A stretch of DNA of 64,000 nt from G965220825 sp965220825 (GTDB taxonomy: Bacteria > Pseudomonadota > Alphaproteobacteria > UBA828): positions 2,914,001-2,978,000 of the forward strand of contig OZ244839.1 of NCBI GenBank assembly GCA_965220825.1, in the 5' to 3' direction. Both the position numbers and the translations under genes were made by a program. Below the pieces are notes generated by a model. It was given only the letters and a program-made list of their open reading frames with translations. It was not told the DNA's origin and searched no databases. This document shows, piece by piece, positions 52,247 to 62,806 of this stretch (the first letter of the stretch is position 1; each line of letters starts with the position of its first letter).

Positions 52247-54079
52247 ATGTCCGTCGTTCCCGTCACCCGGGGTCATCATCACGTCGTCAGTGCGGGCCAC
52301 GAGCTCGCGGCGCTGAGCGCGACGGAGGCGCTCGAGAATGGCGGCAACGCGATCGATGCGGGCGTCGCCGCGATCCTGACCCTCGGCGTGGTCTATAGCG
52401 ACCAGGTGAGCGTGGCCGGAGTCGCGCCCATGATCGTCCGCCTCGCGAAGACCGGCGAGGTCGTCACCATCGCAGGCGTCGGCGCGATCCTGACCCTCGG
52501 CGTGGTCTATAGCGACCAGGTGAGCGTGGCCGGAGTCGCGCCCATGATCGTCCGCCTCGCGAAGACCGGCGAGGTCGTCACCATCGCAGGCGTCGGCGGC
52601 TGGCCCCGGGCGCTTGATGCGGACGAATTCATCGCACGCCACGGAGGCGCGATTCCCCTCGGGGTGCGGCGCACGGTGGTGCCGGCCGCGCCCGACGCGT
52701 GCATCCAGGCGCTGGAGCGCTGGGGCACCATGACCTTCCGCGACGTGGCGGCGCGCGCCGTGCGCTATGCGTCCCGCGGCTTCCCCCGCCACCCGGTCAT
52801 GCTCGACTATGTGCGGCGCTACGCCGAAGACTACCGCCGCTGGCCCGAGAACACGGCGATCTGGATGCCCGGCGGCGCGGTGCCGGAGCCCGGTACGCGG
52901 CTCGTGCAGGCCGATCTGGGCCGGGTGCTGCAATTCCTCTGCGACGAGGAGCGCGCGGCCGGCGGCGATCGCCTGGCCGGCCTGGCGGCGGTGCGCCGTG
53001 CGTTCTATCGCGGCGACATTGCGCACCGGATCGTCGCGCATCAGAGAGAGAACGGCGGCCTCCTCTCGGCGGCGGACCTGGAGTCGTTCCGCTGTCAGGT
53101 CCTGCCCTCGCTGTCGCGGTGCTTCCGGCTCGGCGGCGAGGCGGTGGAGGTCCACAGCTGCGGCGCGTGGTGCCAGGGGCCGTTCCTGCTGGAGGCGCTC
53201 GCGCTCGCCGAGGCGGCGGACATGCGGGCGCTCGGGCACGGAACGGACGGGTATCTTCATGCCGTTGCGGAGATTCTCAAGCTCGCATTGGCCGACAGGG
53301 AGGGCTATCTGGGCGATCCGGATTTCGTGGACGTCCCCACAGATACGCTCATCGGCCGGGCCTATGCGGCGGAGCGGTGCAAGGCCATCGATCCGGCGAA
53401 GGCCGCCGCCGGAATGCCCCGCCCGGGAAGGATCACGGGCCGCGCCGCTTACGTTCCGCCGGCTGCGGCAAGCGCGGCGGCGGTCGGGCCTGCGCCCGAT
53501 ACGTCCATCGTCTGCGTCATCGACGGCGAGGGGAACGCGCTCTCCGCCACGCCCTCCGACACGAGCTGGGATGTGCCGGTGGTGCCCGGATGCGGGTTCG
53601 CCGTCTCGTCGCGCGGGGCGCAGTCCTGGGCGGTGCGGGGGCATCCGTCCTGTCTCGCGCCGGGAAAGCGCCCCCGACTGACGCCGAACCCCTGCCTCGC
53701 GCTCGCGCCCGGCCGCTGGATCATGCCCTTCGGGACTCCCGGCGGCGACACCCAGATACAGGCGAACCTGCAAGTGCTCCTCAACCACCTTGCCTTCGGC
53801 ATGGCGCTCCAGGATGCGGTGGAGGCCCCCCGTCTCGTCACCCACAGCCATCCGGATTCCTTCGCGCCCCATGATGCGCATCCGGGCCTTACTACCCTCG
53901 AAGGGCGCATCGACGCGGCGACAAGCGACCGCCTCGCCGCGCGCGGGCACCGCATCGAGCGCCTGGAAGACTGGACCCACTGGACCGGGGGCGTGTGCGC
54001 CGTCCGCAAGGATCTCGAGACCGGGCTCATCGAGGGTGCGGCCGATCCCAGGCGCTGGAGCCAAGCGTTGGGGTGGTAA
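52247..54079 (+). CDS. Gamma-glutamyltransferase family protein with internal duplication
   Basis: 610 residues. LENGGNAIDAGVAA near the N-terminus and MPFGTPGGDTQIQANLQVLL near the C-terminus are family motifs; the nucleophile that becomes the new N-terminus after self-cleavage is expected at Thr419 in APDTSIVCVIDGEGNALSA. GGT-family enzymes hydrolyse gamma-glutamyl bonds or acylases' amides. Residues 42-79 and 80-117 are an exact repeat from a 114-bp tandem DNA duplication that falls inside the conserved core, which may impair folding. No obvious signal peptide is seen, so it may be cytoplasmic. Start ATG 52247; the ribosome site is weak. Confidence 0.85.
   Translation: MSVVPVTRGHHHVVSAGHELAALSATEALENGGNAIDAGVAAILTLGVVYSDQVSVAGVAPMIVRLAKTGEVVTIAGVGAILTLGVVYSDQVSVAGVAPMIVRLAKTGEVVTIAGVGGWPRALDADEFIARHGGAIPLGVRRTVVPAAPDACIQALERWGTMTFRDVAARAVRYASRGFPRHPVMLDYVRRYAEDYRRWPENTAIWMPGGAVPEPGTRLVQADLGRVLQFLCDEERAAGGDRLAGLAAVRRAFYRGDIAHRIVAHQRENGGLLSAADLESFRCQVLPSLSRCFRLGGEAVEVHSCGAWCQGPFLLEALALAEAADMRALGHGTDGYLHAVAEILKLALADREGYLGDPDFVDVPTDTLIGRAYAAERCKAIDPAKAAAGMPRPGRITGRAAYVPPAAASAAAVGPAPDTSIVCVIDGEGNALSATPSDTSWDVPVVPGCGFAVSSRGAQSWAVRGHPSCLAPGKRPRLTPNPCLALAPGRWIMPFGTPGGDTQIQANLQVLLNHLAFGMALQDAVEAPRLVTHSHPDSFAPHDAHPGLTTLEGRIDAATSDRLAARGHRIERLEDWTHWTGGVCAVRKDLETGLIEGAADPRRWSQALGW
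52370..52597 (+). repeat. Exact 114-bp tandem duplication
   Basis: GCGATCCTGACCCTCGGCGT at 52370 recurs at 52484, and the two 114-bp units are identical base for base, in frame (38 codons). Confidence 0.95.
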
Positions 54080-54159
54080 CGCCGCGGTCTCGATTCTGTG
54101 ACCGCTTTACCTTTGGCGCGCCGCCGCCGCGAGCGGAGCGCCGCTCTCAGGACTTCCCG

Positions 54160-54573
54160 TCAGAGGCTCCGGTCCGCTTCGTCGATCGGGATGTCGTTGG
54201 CGGAGAGGTCGAGCACGCTCTGCAATCCGTCGGGGGCGAATTCCCAGTGCTCGTTGCCATATGTCCGGTACCATCGGCCGGTGTCGCGGTGGCGCCATTC
54301 GCTGACGAAACGCACCGAAATACGGTTGTCGGTAAAGCTCCAGAGTTCCTTCCTGAGCCGATAATGCTTCTGGAGGGGCCAGCGTGCGCGCAGGAAGGGC
54401 AGGATATTGTCCCGCCCTTCGACGAAGGCCTCGCGGTAGCGCCAGCGCGTATCGGGCGTGCAGGTCTTGGGGATCTCTTCGGCCACCCGGCGGTTCCAGG
54501 CCGCCTCGAACGCGCGGACGATGGCGCGTGCGGCGCTCTCGTCGAAGGGCGGTGCGATGGGGCCGGCATGCAT
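54160..54573 (-). CDS. DUF1348 / NTF2-like protein
   Basis: 137 residues. TRWRYREAFVEGRDNILPFL and RFVSEWRHRDTGRWYRTYGN followed by WEFAPDGLQ match DUF1348, a single-domain NTF2-like fold with a central pocket. Function is unknown; small-molecule binding or isomerase-type chemistry is possible. It is 22 bp downstream of the ABM-domain gene and probably co-transcribed with it. Confidence 0.88.
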   Translation of the reverse strand: MHAGPIAPPFDESAARAIVRAFEAAWNRRVAEEIPKTCTPDTRWRYREAFVEGRDNILPFLRARWPLQKHYRLRKELWSFTDNRISVRFVSEWRHRDTGRWYRTYGNEHWEFAPDGLQSVLDLSANDIPIDEADRSL

Positions 54574-54595
54574 GGCGATCTTCCTTCGGCGAAGC

Positions 54596-54928
54596 CTATT
54601 CGGTCGGCAGCCGGAAGCCCATGTCCCGCTTGCCGGTCACATCGTAGATATCCGCCGAATAATGGGTGATGTCGCCGCGGATGCTGGCGGCGTTCAGCGC
54701 CGCGACGAGCCTGTCCATGTAGGGATGTGTGAAGTGCGCGTCCAGCGCGGCCTGGTCGTCCCAGACCTCGAAGATGATGGCGCGGTTGGGCGCGGTGACG
54801 TCGATCGCCCAGTCATATATTTGCGCGCCGGGCTCCTTGCGCGAGTTCTCGATGGCGTCCAGAACCTCCGCCTTGATGCGGTCGAATCCACCGGGCACGA
54901 ATTCGAAAACCACGGCGACAATAAGCAT
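54596..54928 (-). CDS. Antibiotic biosynthesis monooxygenase (ABM)-domain protein
   Basis: 110 residues of dimeric ferredoxin-like ABM fold: FEFVPGGFDRIKAEVLDAIE, then GAQIYDWAIDVTAPNRAIIF and an aromatic WDDQAALDAHFTHPYM. ATG 54928 has GAGGAG upstream. Such proteins are cofactor-free oxygenases, heme-degrading or of unknown use. It forms a pair with the NTF2-like gene. Confidence 0.85.
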   Translation of the reverse strand: MLIVAVVFEFVPGGFDRIKAEVLDAIENSRKEPGAQIYDWAIDVTAPNRAIIFEVWDDQAALDAHFTHPYMDRLVAALNAASIRGDITHYSADIYDVTGKRDMGFRLPTE

Positions 54929-54996
54929 GCGGCGCTCCTCCCGAGCCTTGCGTCCAAGACCATTGTCGCACATCGGGGCGCGGGTGCGGGCCGTGG

Positions 54997-55037
54997 CAAC
55001 AAAAACATGCGGGCCTGGAGACCCGCGCACCAAAAAA
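54997..55037 (-). repeat. Dispersed repeat family 2, minus-strand copy
   Basis: AACAAAAACATGCGGGCCTG followed by GAGACCCGCGCACC and an A-run. The reverse complement of the copy at 52111-52156, about 2.9 kb away. Confidence 0.8.
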
Positions 55038-55133
55038 GGATCCGCCCCGATCAATTCAGTTTGTTCTCGATAGCGGCCGCCGCGCCGTCGGCCTTGCGTC
55101 GCGGCCGCGGACGGCGCAGAAACTCGGGCGCCC

Positions 55134-57005
55134 ATGCTGACCCTTCAGGACATCGCCTACCGTATCGGCGGACGCCTCCTTTTCGAAGGCGTGACCGCAC
55201 AGATCGGCGCGCGCCGGAGGCTCGGGCTGGTGGGGCGCAACGGCAGTGGCAAGACGACCCTCTTGCGCCTCATCGCCGGCCGGCTGGAGCCCGACGAGGG
55301 CAGGATCGTCCGCGCACGCGGTCTTTCGGTCAGGCTCGTCGATCAGGAGGTGCCGGGCGGCCCGGGCACGCCGCGCGCCGCCGTGCTTGCCGCCGATGAA
55401 CGTCGCGCGGCCCTGATCGCCGAGGCGGGCCATGCCGAAGGCGAGCGCCGCGCCGAAATCGAGACCACGCTCGCGGAAATCGGCGCCCACGCGGCGCCGG
55501 CCCGTGCGGCGCGGCTGCTTGCCGGGCTCGGCATCCATGAGACGATGCAACAGGCGCCGCTCGCGAGCCTCTCCGGCGGTTGGCGCATGCGCGTGGCACT
55601 CGCCGCCGCGCTGTTCGTGGAGCCCGACCTGCTGCTGCTCGACGAACCGACGAACCACCTCGATCTCGAGGCGGCCCTGTGGCTGGAATCCCACTTGAAG
55701 CGCTATTCCCGGTCGCTCGTGGTGGTGAGTCACGACCGTACCCTGCTGGAAGCCGTGCCCGACGGCATCCTTCATCTGGCCGGCCGGTCCCTGACCGCCT
55801 ATCCCGGCAACTACACGCGCTTTGCACAGGCCCATGCGGAGAGTGCCGCCGCTGCCCACGCCCGCGCCGCTCGTCTCGAAGCGAAACGGCGCCGGCTGCA
55901 GGGCTTCGTCGACCGCTTCCGCTACAATGCGAGCAAGGCCCGCCAGGCGCAAAGCCGCCTCAAGGCGCTCGCGAAGCTCGCAGACCTGCCGGTCGCAGTC
56001 GATGAGCGGACGGCCGATCTCGCATTCCCGGAGCCCGCCGCGCTCGCACCGCCGCTGGTAAGCCTTGAAGATGTCGCCGTCGGCTATGAGCCGGGCCGCC
56101 CCGTGCTGCGCGGCTTGAGCCTGCGGATCGACGCGGACGAGCGGGTTGCGCTGCTGGGCGCCAACGGCAACGGCAAGTCCACCTTCGCCAAGCTGCTGGC
56201 GGGCCTTCTGCCGGCGGAGCGCGGCACGCTCACGCGGGCGCCGAGCCTTGCGGTCGGCTACTTCGCGCAGCACCAGATCGACATGCTGGAGCCGGAAGGC
56301 ACGGCCTTCAGCCACCTTGCGCGCCTCATGCCCGACGCCGCGCCCGACCGCGTCCGCGCCCGCCTCGGCGCGTTCGGGTTCGGCGGGGAGAAGGCGGAAA
56401 CGGCGGTCGCCGCGCTTTCGGGCGGCGAGAAGGCGCGGCTCAACCTCGCGCTCATCTCCGCCCGGGCGCCGCAGCTTCTGGTGCTGGACGAGCCCACCAA
56501 CCATCTGGACGTCCAGAGCCGGCGCGCCCTGCTGGAAGCGCTCGGTGCCTATGGCGGTGCGGTGGTCCTGATCACCCACGACATGCATTTGGTCGAGCTC
56601 GTGGCGGATCGCTTGTGGCTGGTGCAGGACGGCTCCGTACGGACCTATGAGGGCGACCTCGCGGACTACCGGCGCGAACGCCTCGCCGGCGAGGCATCGC
56701 CGCGTATGCAGGTCGAGACCCGCTCCTCGGTGAGCCGCAAGGCTGCGCGCCGGGCGGCGGCCGCTGCCCGTGCGCGGCGCAAGCCTCTCAGGGATGCGGT
56801 GGCCTCGGCGGAGGAACGAATCGCTCATGCCGAGGAAGCGCGGCGGCGCCTCGAGAACGCGCTCGCCTCGGCGGCGCAGCGGGGCGATGCCGCCCGGATC
56901 GCCGCTCTCGGCAGGGAACTCAGGGACGCGGAGCGGGCGGAAGCGGCGGCCGAGGGAGAGTGGCTCGCAGCGGCTGAAGCGCTCGAACGCAGCGGCCCCG
57001 GCTGA
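55134..57005 (+). CDS. ABC-F family ATPase (Uup/EttA-like)
   Basis: 623 residues without membrane helices. Two ABC domains: Walker A GRNGSGKTTLLRL (about 35) with signature LSGGWRMRVALA, and GANGNGKSTFAKL (about 343) with LSGGEKARLNLA; Walker B LLLLDEPTNHLDLEA and LVLDEPTNHLDVQS. Between them is the linker typical of ABC-F, and a positively charged helical C-terminus (about 525-620) resembles the coiled coil of Uup. ABC-F proteins act on the ribosome. Start ATG 55134 without a strong Shine-Dalgarno. The MFS gene follows after 7 bp. Confidence 0.92.
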   Translation: MLTLQDIAYRIGGRLLFEGVTAQIGARRRLGLVGRNGSGKTTLLRLIAGRLEPDEGRIVRARGLSVRLVDQEVPGGPGTPRAAVLAADERRAALIAEAGHAEGERRAEIETTLAEIGAHAAPARAARLLAGLGIHETMQQAPLASLSGGWRMRVALAAALFVEPDLLLLDEPTNHLDLEAALWLESHLKRYSRSLVVVSHDRTLLEAVPDGILHLAGRSLTAYPGNYTRFAQAHAESAAAAHARAARLEAKRRRLQGFVDRFRYNASKARQAQSRLKALAKLADLPVAVDERTADLAFPEPAALAPPLVSLEDVAVGYEPGRPVLRGLSLRIDADERVALLGANGNGKSTFAKLLAGLLPAERGTLTRAPSLAVGYFAQHQIDMLEPEGTAFSHLARLMPDAAPDRVRARLGAFGFGGEKAETAVAALSGGEKARLNLALISARAPQLLVLDEPTNHLDVQSRRALLEALGAYGGAVVLITHDMHLVELVADRLWLVQDGSVRTYEGDLADYRRERLAGEASPRMQVETRSSVSRKAARRAAAAARARRKPLRDAVASAEERIAHAEEARRRLENALASAAQRGDAARIAALGRELRDAERAEAAAEGEWLAAAEALERSGPG

Positions 57006-57012
57006 ACGATCC

Positions 57013-58212
57013 ATGCTGCGCACGGGCGAGTTCGTCTCCCTTGTCGCTCTTCTGATGGCGCTCGTCGCGCTCTCCATCGACGCGATGTTGCCCGCCCTGC
57101 CCGCCATCGGCAGCGACCTCGGTACCGCGCGGCGCAACGACGTGCAGCTTGTCGTCACCGCCCTCTTCCTCGGGCTCGGGTTCGGCCAGCTTCTCTTCGG
57201 CCCCCTCTCCGACTGTATCGGTCGAAAGCCCGCGACCTGCGCCGGCCTTGCGGTGTTCATGGCGGGCTGCGTGGTGTCCATCTTTGCGCCCAGCTTCGAA
57301 TCGATGCTCGCCGGGCGGGTGCTCCAAGGCATCGGAGTCGCGGCGCCGCGCATCGTCTCCGTGGCGCTGGTGCGCGACCAATATGAAGGGCGCCCGATGG
57401 CGCGGATCATGTCCTTCGTCATGGCGGTGTTCATCGCGGTGCCCGCGCTCGCGCCGGCGCTCGGACAGGGCATCCTGTGGATCGCGGACTGGCGTTTCAT
57501 CTTTGTCACCCTGTTCGCGACCGCCGCCGTCGCCGGTATCTGGCTCATGCTTCGCCAGCCCGAAACGCTGCCGGCGGAACGCCGCATGCGTTTCTCTCTC
57601 CGCACTTTCGGGCGATCGGCGGCAGAGGTGCTGAAGAGCCGCCAGGCGATGGGCTGTACCCTGGCCCTCGGCTTCGCCTTTTCTCCCTTTGTCGCCTATC
57701 TGAGTTCGGCCCAGCAGATATTCCAGGACACCTACGGCGTGGGCTCGCTCTTCCCCGCCTATTTCGGGGGGCTCGCGCTTGCGTTCGGCGGGGCGGCCCT
57801 CGTGAACGGCCATCTCGTCATGCGCTACGGCATGCGTCGCCTCTCCAGCATCGCGGCATGCGCCCTCACCCTGGTTTCGCTCGTGTCGTGGGCGGGAGCC
57901 TTCGCCTTCGACGGGCTGCTCCCGCTCTGGATGTTCGTCGTCTCCCTCATGCTCGCCTTCGCCGCGGTCGGCCTGCTCTTCGGCAATCTGAACTCCCTCG
58001 CGATGATGCCGCTCGGCCATGTGGCGGGCGTGGGAGCGGCGCTCGTCGCCCTGGTCTCGACCCTCATTTCCGTGCCGTTCGGCGGGCTGATCGGCTATGG
58101 CTATGACGGCACCCTGTATGCGTTGCTCGGGTCTTTCGCGCTGTCCGGTGCGGCCACTTTCGTTGCCATAAGGTGGGCCGTACCCCGAGGGGAGCGTTCG
58201 TCCGAGGTTTGA
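57013..58212 (+). CDS. MFS transporter, Bcr/CflA drug-resistance type
   Basis: 399 residues, about 12 helices. LSIDAMLPALPAIGSDLG in helix 1, FGPLSDCIGRKPATCAGLAV (motif A loop) and RVLQGIGVAAPRIVSVALVRD in helix 4 match the Bcr/CflA 12-helix group. Exports drugs or metabolites by proton antiport. ATG 57013 lies 7 bp after the ABC-F stop and the genes may form a bicistron. Confidence 0.9.
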   Translation: MLRTGEFVSLVALLMALVALSIDAMLPALPAIGSDLGTARRNDVQLVVTALFLGLGFGQLLFGPLSDCIGRKPATCAGLAVFMAGCVVSIFAPSFESMLAGRVLQGIGVAAPRIVSVALVRDQYEGRPMARIMSFVMAVFIAVPALAPALGQGILWIADWRFIFVTLFATAAVAGIWLMLRQPETLPAERRMRFSLRTFGRSAAEVLKSRQAMGCTLALGFAFSPFVAYLSSAQQIFQDTYGVGSLFPAYFGGLALAFGGAALVNGHLVMRYGMRRLSSIAACALTLVSLVSWAGAFAFDGLLPLWMFVVSLMLAFAAVGLLFGNLNSLAMMPLGHVAGVGAALVALVSTLISVPFGGLIGYGYDGTLYALLGSFALSGAATFVAIRWAVPRGERSSEV

Positions 58213-58293
58213 TCCGCCCGTGGGCAGGCTTCCAGGACGGCGGGCCCGAGCGGGAGAGCGCAAATTTGTGCTTGATCGGGCGGGCACAAGGTG

Positions 58294-58320
58294 TTAGCAC
58301 TCGCGCCGACTGAGTGCTAA
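58294..58320. promoter_or_regulatory. CIRCE element (HrcA operator)
   Basis: TTAGCACTC, nine bases, GAGTGCTAA: a perfect match to the CIRCE inverted repeat, 43 bp upstream of groES. HrcA binding here represses groESL at normal temperature. TTGATC at 58273-58278 is a possible -35 box. Confidence 0.97.
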
Positions 58321-58363
58321 CAATCGGGCCTGCAGGCCAAACGGACGAATAGTGGAGGACGGA

Positions 58364-58681
58364 ATGAAGTTTCGACCGTTGCACGACAGAGTCGTGGTCC
58401 GGCGCATCGGCGAGGAAGCGAAGACCGCCGGCGGGATCATCATCCCCGATACGGCGCAGGAAAAACCCCAGGAAGGCGAGATCGTGGCGGTGGGGCCCGG
58501 CGTCCGGGGGGACGACGGCACGCTGCATCCGCTGGAGGTGAAGCCCGGCGACCGCGTGTTGTTCGGCAAGTGGTCCGGCAACGAGGTGACGCTCGATGGC
58601 GACGAACTCCTCTTCATGAAGGAGTCGGACATCATGGCCGTCGTCGAGACCGGCAAGAAGTCGAAGAAGAAAGCCGCGTAG
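58364..58681 (+). CDS. groES: Co-chaperonin GroES
   Basis: 105 residues, starting KFRPLHDRVVVRRIGEE. The mobile loop is TAGGIIIPDTAQEKPQEG and the roof loop follows. ATG 58364 is preceded by GGAGGA; an in-frame ATG 12 bp upstream would add MEDG and is not favoured. CIRCE and then groEL in the usual order. Confidence 0.98.
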   Translation: MKFRPLHDRVVVRRIGEEAKTAGGIIIPDTAQEKPQEGEIVAVGPGVRGDDGTLHPLEVKPGDRVLFGKWSGNEVTLDGDELLFMKESDIMAVVETGKKSKKKAA

Positions 58682-58725
58682 GCGCGCCCGACCGCGGCTG
58701 ACATTTGTAGAAAGGGAACGGAATC

Positions 58726-60372
<1,647 letters not shown>

Positions 60373-60396
60373 CCCTTCGTTCCTATGGTTCATTCC

Positions 60397-60426
60397 AGGG
60401 CGGGGCCTCGCGGCCCCGCCCTTTTT
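60397..60426 (+). terminator. Rho-independent terminator after groEL
   Basis: An 11-bp perfect stem (AGGGCGGGGCC with GGCCCCGCCCT), a TCGC loop and a run of five T. It ends the groESL transcript. Confidence 0.95.
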
Positions 60427-60529
60427 CGTGCGGAAAGGAAGAAAGCGGCGGGCCTCGCGGCCCAGGCCCCGGGCGGTGCTTCCGTTCGGGAGGGAAGGAC
60501 TCTATCCTGCCGGCGGAACGGGGGAGGCC

Positions 60530-62002
60530 ATGACAGCAGACATCAGAGACTTGTTCGATACGCACGATTCTCTCGAGATCGGCGCACTCGTGAGGGCGGG
60601 GGAAGTGCAGGCGAGCGAACTCGCCGACGAAGCGATCCGCCGCATCGAGGCGCTCAATCCGGTGGTGAACGCCGTCTCCATGCCGCTCTTCGACTATGGC
60701 CGGAAGGCGGCGGCGGACCCGGCCCTGCCCGACGGCCCGTTCAAGGGCGTGCCGTTCCTACTCAAGGACCTGGGCACGCTCTGGGAGGGCACCCCCCTCC
60801 TCAACAGCTGCCCCTACTTCAAGAGTTTCGTCTGCCCGACCGACATGGCCTACACACGCCGGCTGAAGCAGGCGGGCTTCGTGCTTCTGGGCCGCAGCAA
60901 CGCACCGGAATTCGGCTGGTGCCTCGCCACCGAGCCCGCGCTCTTCGGGCGTACCAACAATCCATGGAACCTGGAGCGCACGCCCGGCGGCTCCAGCGGA
61001 GGTGCGGCGGCGGCGCTGGCTTCGCGCATGGTTCCGTTCGTCGATGCGAGCGACGGCGCCGGGTCCACGCGGGTGCCCGCCTCCCATACCGGGCTGGTGG
61101 GGCTCAAGCCCGCGCGCGGGCGCGTCACCCTCGAGCCCTATCCCGACTACTGGTATGGCGGCGCGTCGTTCTTCGCGGTGACCCACACGGTGCGGGAGAC
61201 CGCCGCCTATCTCGATGCGGTGGGCGGGCGCGTCGTGGGCGACATCTACTATACCGAGATGCCGGAAACCCCCTATCTGGACGAGGTGGGGCGGGAGCCG
61301 GGCGCGCTCCGTATCGGGGTGGTCGCCGAGGCGCCCGGCGGGGCCGTACCCATCCACGCGGAGGTGGTCCAGGCGGTGCGGGACGCCGCGGCGCTTTGCG
61401 AGAGCCTGGGCCACAAGGTGGAAGAGCGTAGCCTGCCGCTCGATTGGGAGCGCTTCTGGACCGCCTACACACGCATGACCGCGACCCAGACGGCGTCGGG
61501 ATTCGAAGATGCGGAGGCGGAGACCGGCCGCTCCGTCACCGAGGCCGATGTCGCGCCGCTGATCTGGGGCATCATCCAGAAGGGCAAGGCCGTCGACGGG
61601 CCGCAACATTATCGAGACGTGAACGACCTCAAGCTGATGAGCCGGGAGCTCATCACCGGCCTCGCCGACTGCGACGTCCACCTCATGCCCGTGATGGGCC
61701 ATCCGCCGCGCCCCCACGGCCACTATCCCATGACCATGAGCGATATCGACCGCTACAACGCGGAGCGCATGGGGCCCGACGCGGTGTTCACGGCGCCCTT
61801 CAACGCCTCGGGCCTTCCCGCCATGTCGGTGCCCCTGCACATGACGGCGGACGGGCTGCCGGTGGGCGTGCAGCTCGTCGGGCGGGAATGCGACGAGCGC
61901 ACCCTGCTGCGTCTCGCGGCCCAGCTCGAGCGTGCGAAACCCTGGAAGGATCGCCGGCCCCCTGTCGTCGCCGGGAGAAACGGCGCGGGTACCGCGTCGT
62001 GA
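60530..62002 (+). CDS. Amidase signature enzyme
   Basis: 490 residues. Catalytic Lys79 in PFLLKDLG, cis-Ser155 in TPGGSSGG and nucleophile Ser179 in SDGAGSTRVPAS complete the Ser-cisSer-Lys triad; the usual Gly-Gly before the nucleophile is Ala-Gly here. GGGGAGG precedes ATG 60530. The stop overlaps the SDR start (GTGA). Acts on an unknown amide or ester; no Gat subunits nearby. Confidence 0.93.
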   Translation: MTADIRDLFDTHDSLEIGALVRAGEVQASELADEAIRRIEALNPVVNAVSMPLFDYGRKAAADPALPDGPFKGVPFLLKDLGTLWEGTPLLNSCPYFKSFVCPTDMAYTRRLKQAGFVLLGRSNAPEFGWCLATEPALFGRTNNPWNLERTPGGSSGGAAAALASRMVPFVDASDGAGSTRVPASHTGLVGLKPARGRVTLEPYPDYWYGGASFFAVTHTVRETAAYLDAVGGRVVGDIYYTEMPETPYLDEVGREPGALRIGVVAEAPGGAVPIHAEVVQAVRDAAALCESLGHKVEERSLPLDWERFWTAYTRMTATQTASGFEDAEAETGRSVTEADVAPLIWGIIQKGKAVDGPQHYRDVNDLKLMSRELITGLADCDVHLMPVMGHPPRPHGHYPMTMSDIDRYNAERMGPDAVFTAPFNASGLPAMSVPLHMTADGLPVGVQLVGRECDERTLLRLAAQLERAKPWKDRRPPVVAGRNGAGTAS

Positions 62003-62787
62003 GCGCACTCTTCCGGGAGGATGCCTTTGCCGGCCGCGCGGTGCTGATCACCGGTGCGACATCGGGGATCGGCGAGGGCGCGGCGAGGGCCTTTGCGGCC
62101 CACGGTGCGAAGGTGGTGCTCAACGGACGCGACGCGGCGCGCGGCGAAGCGGTGCGCGACGCCATCGCCGCGGCCGGCGGCACCGCGGCGCTCAGCCTCG
62201 GCGACGTGGCCGATCCCGGCTATTGCGACGCACTGGTGGCGGAGACGGCGGAGCGTTTCGGCAGGCTGGATGTGCTGTTCAACAATGCGGGCGTCCTCTG
62301 CCACGGACGGGTCGACGAGACCTCGGACGAAGAATGGCGCCGGCTCATCGACATCAATGTGAGCGGCAGCTTCTACATGGCCCGCGCCGCGGTGCGCCGG
62401 ATGAAGGCGCAAGGTGAGGGCGGGTCCATCGTCAACATGTCGTCCGAATGCGGGATCATCGCTTATGAGCGGCTGCCCGCCTACAGCACGACCAAGGCGG
62501 CGGTCGCCATGCTGACCAAGACCATGGCGATCGACCATGCGCGAGACGGCATCCGGGTCAATGCGGTCTGTCCCGGCGATATCGACACGCCCATGACGGA
62601 CATGGGCTGGCAGCATCTCGACCTGTCGTCGTCGGAGATACGCGAGAAGCTCAAGGAGCATATCCCCCTCGGCAAGGTCGGCGCGCCCCTCGATATCGCC
62701 TATGCGGTGATGTATCTCGCGTCGGACGCCGCGGGGTTCGTGACTGGCGCACTGCTTTCGGTGGACGGCGGCACCGCCGCCCGCTGA
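61999..62787 (+). CDS. SDR-family oxidoreductase
   Basis: 262 residues. TGATSGIG cofactor motif (about 18-25), NNAG, a conserved Ser in NMSSECG and YSTTK active site. GTG 61999 overlaps the amidase stop. Likely NAD(P)-dependent dehydrogenase coupled with the amidase in one pathway; the substrate is unknown. Confidence 0.93.
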   Translation: MSALFREDAFAGRAVLITGATSGIGEGAARAFAAHGAKVVLNGRDAARGEAVRDAIAAAGGTAALSLGDVADPGYCDALVAETAERFGRLDVLFNNAGVLCHGRVDETSDEEWRRLIDINVSGSFYMARAAVRRMKAQGEGGSIVNMSSECGIIAYERLPAYSTTKAAVAMLTKTMAIDHARDGIRVNAVCPGDIDTPMTDMGWQHLDLSSSEIREKLKEHIPLGKVGAPLDIAYAVMYLASDAAGFVTGALLSVDGGTAAR

Positions 62788-62806
62788 CGCACCGTCCGCG
62801 CCCGGC

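Noticed and set aside
52235..54064. 609-codon minus-strand frame opposite the gamma-glutamyltransferase-like gene
   Set aside because: Mirror frame of the real gene; composition is rich in Arg, Ala and Gly and no family motif is seen.
55056..57605. 849-codon minus-strand frame opposite the ABC-F gene
   Set aside because: The plus strand carries two complete ABC domains; the minus frame is a composition artefact.
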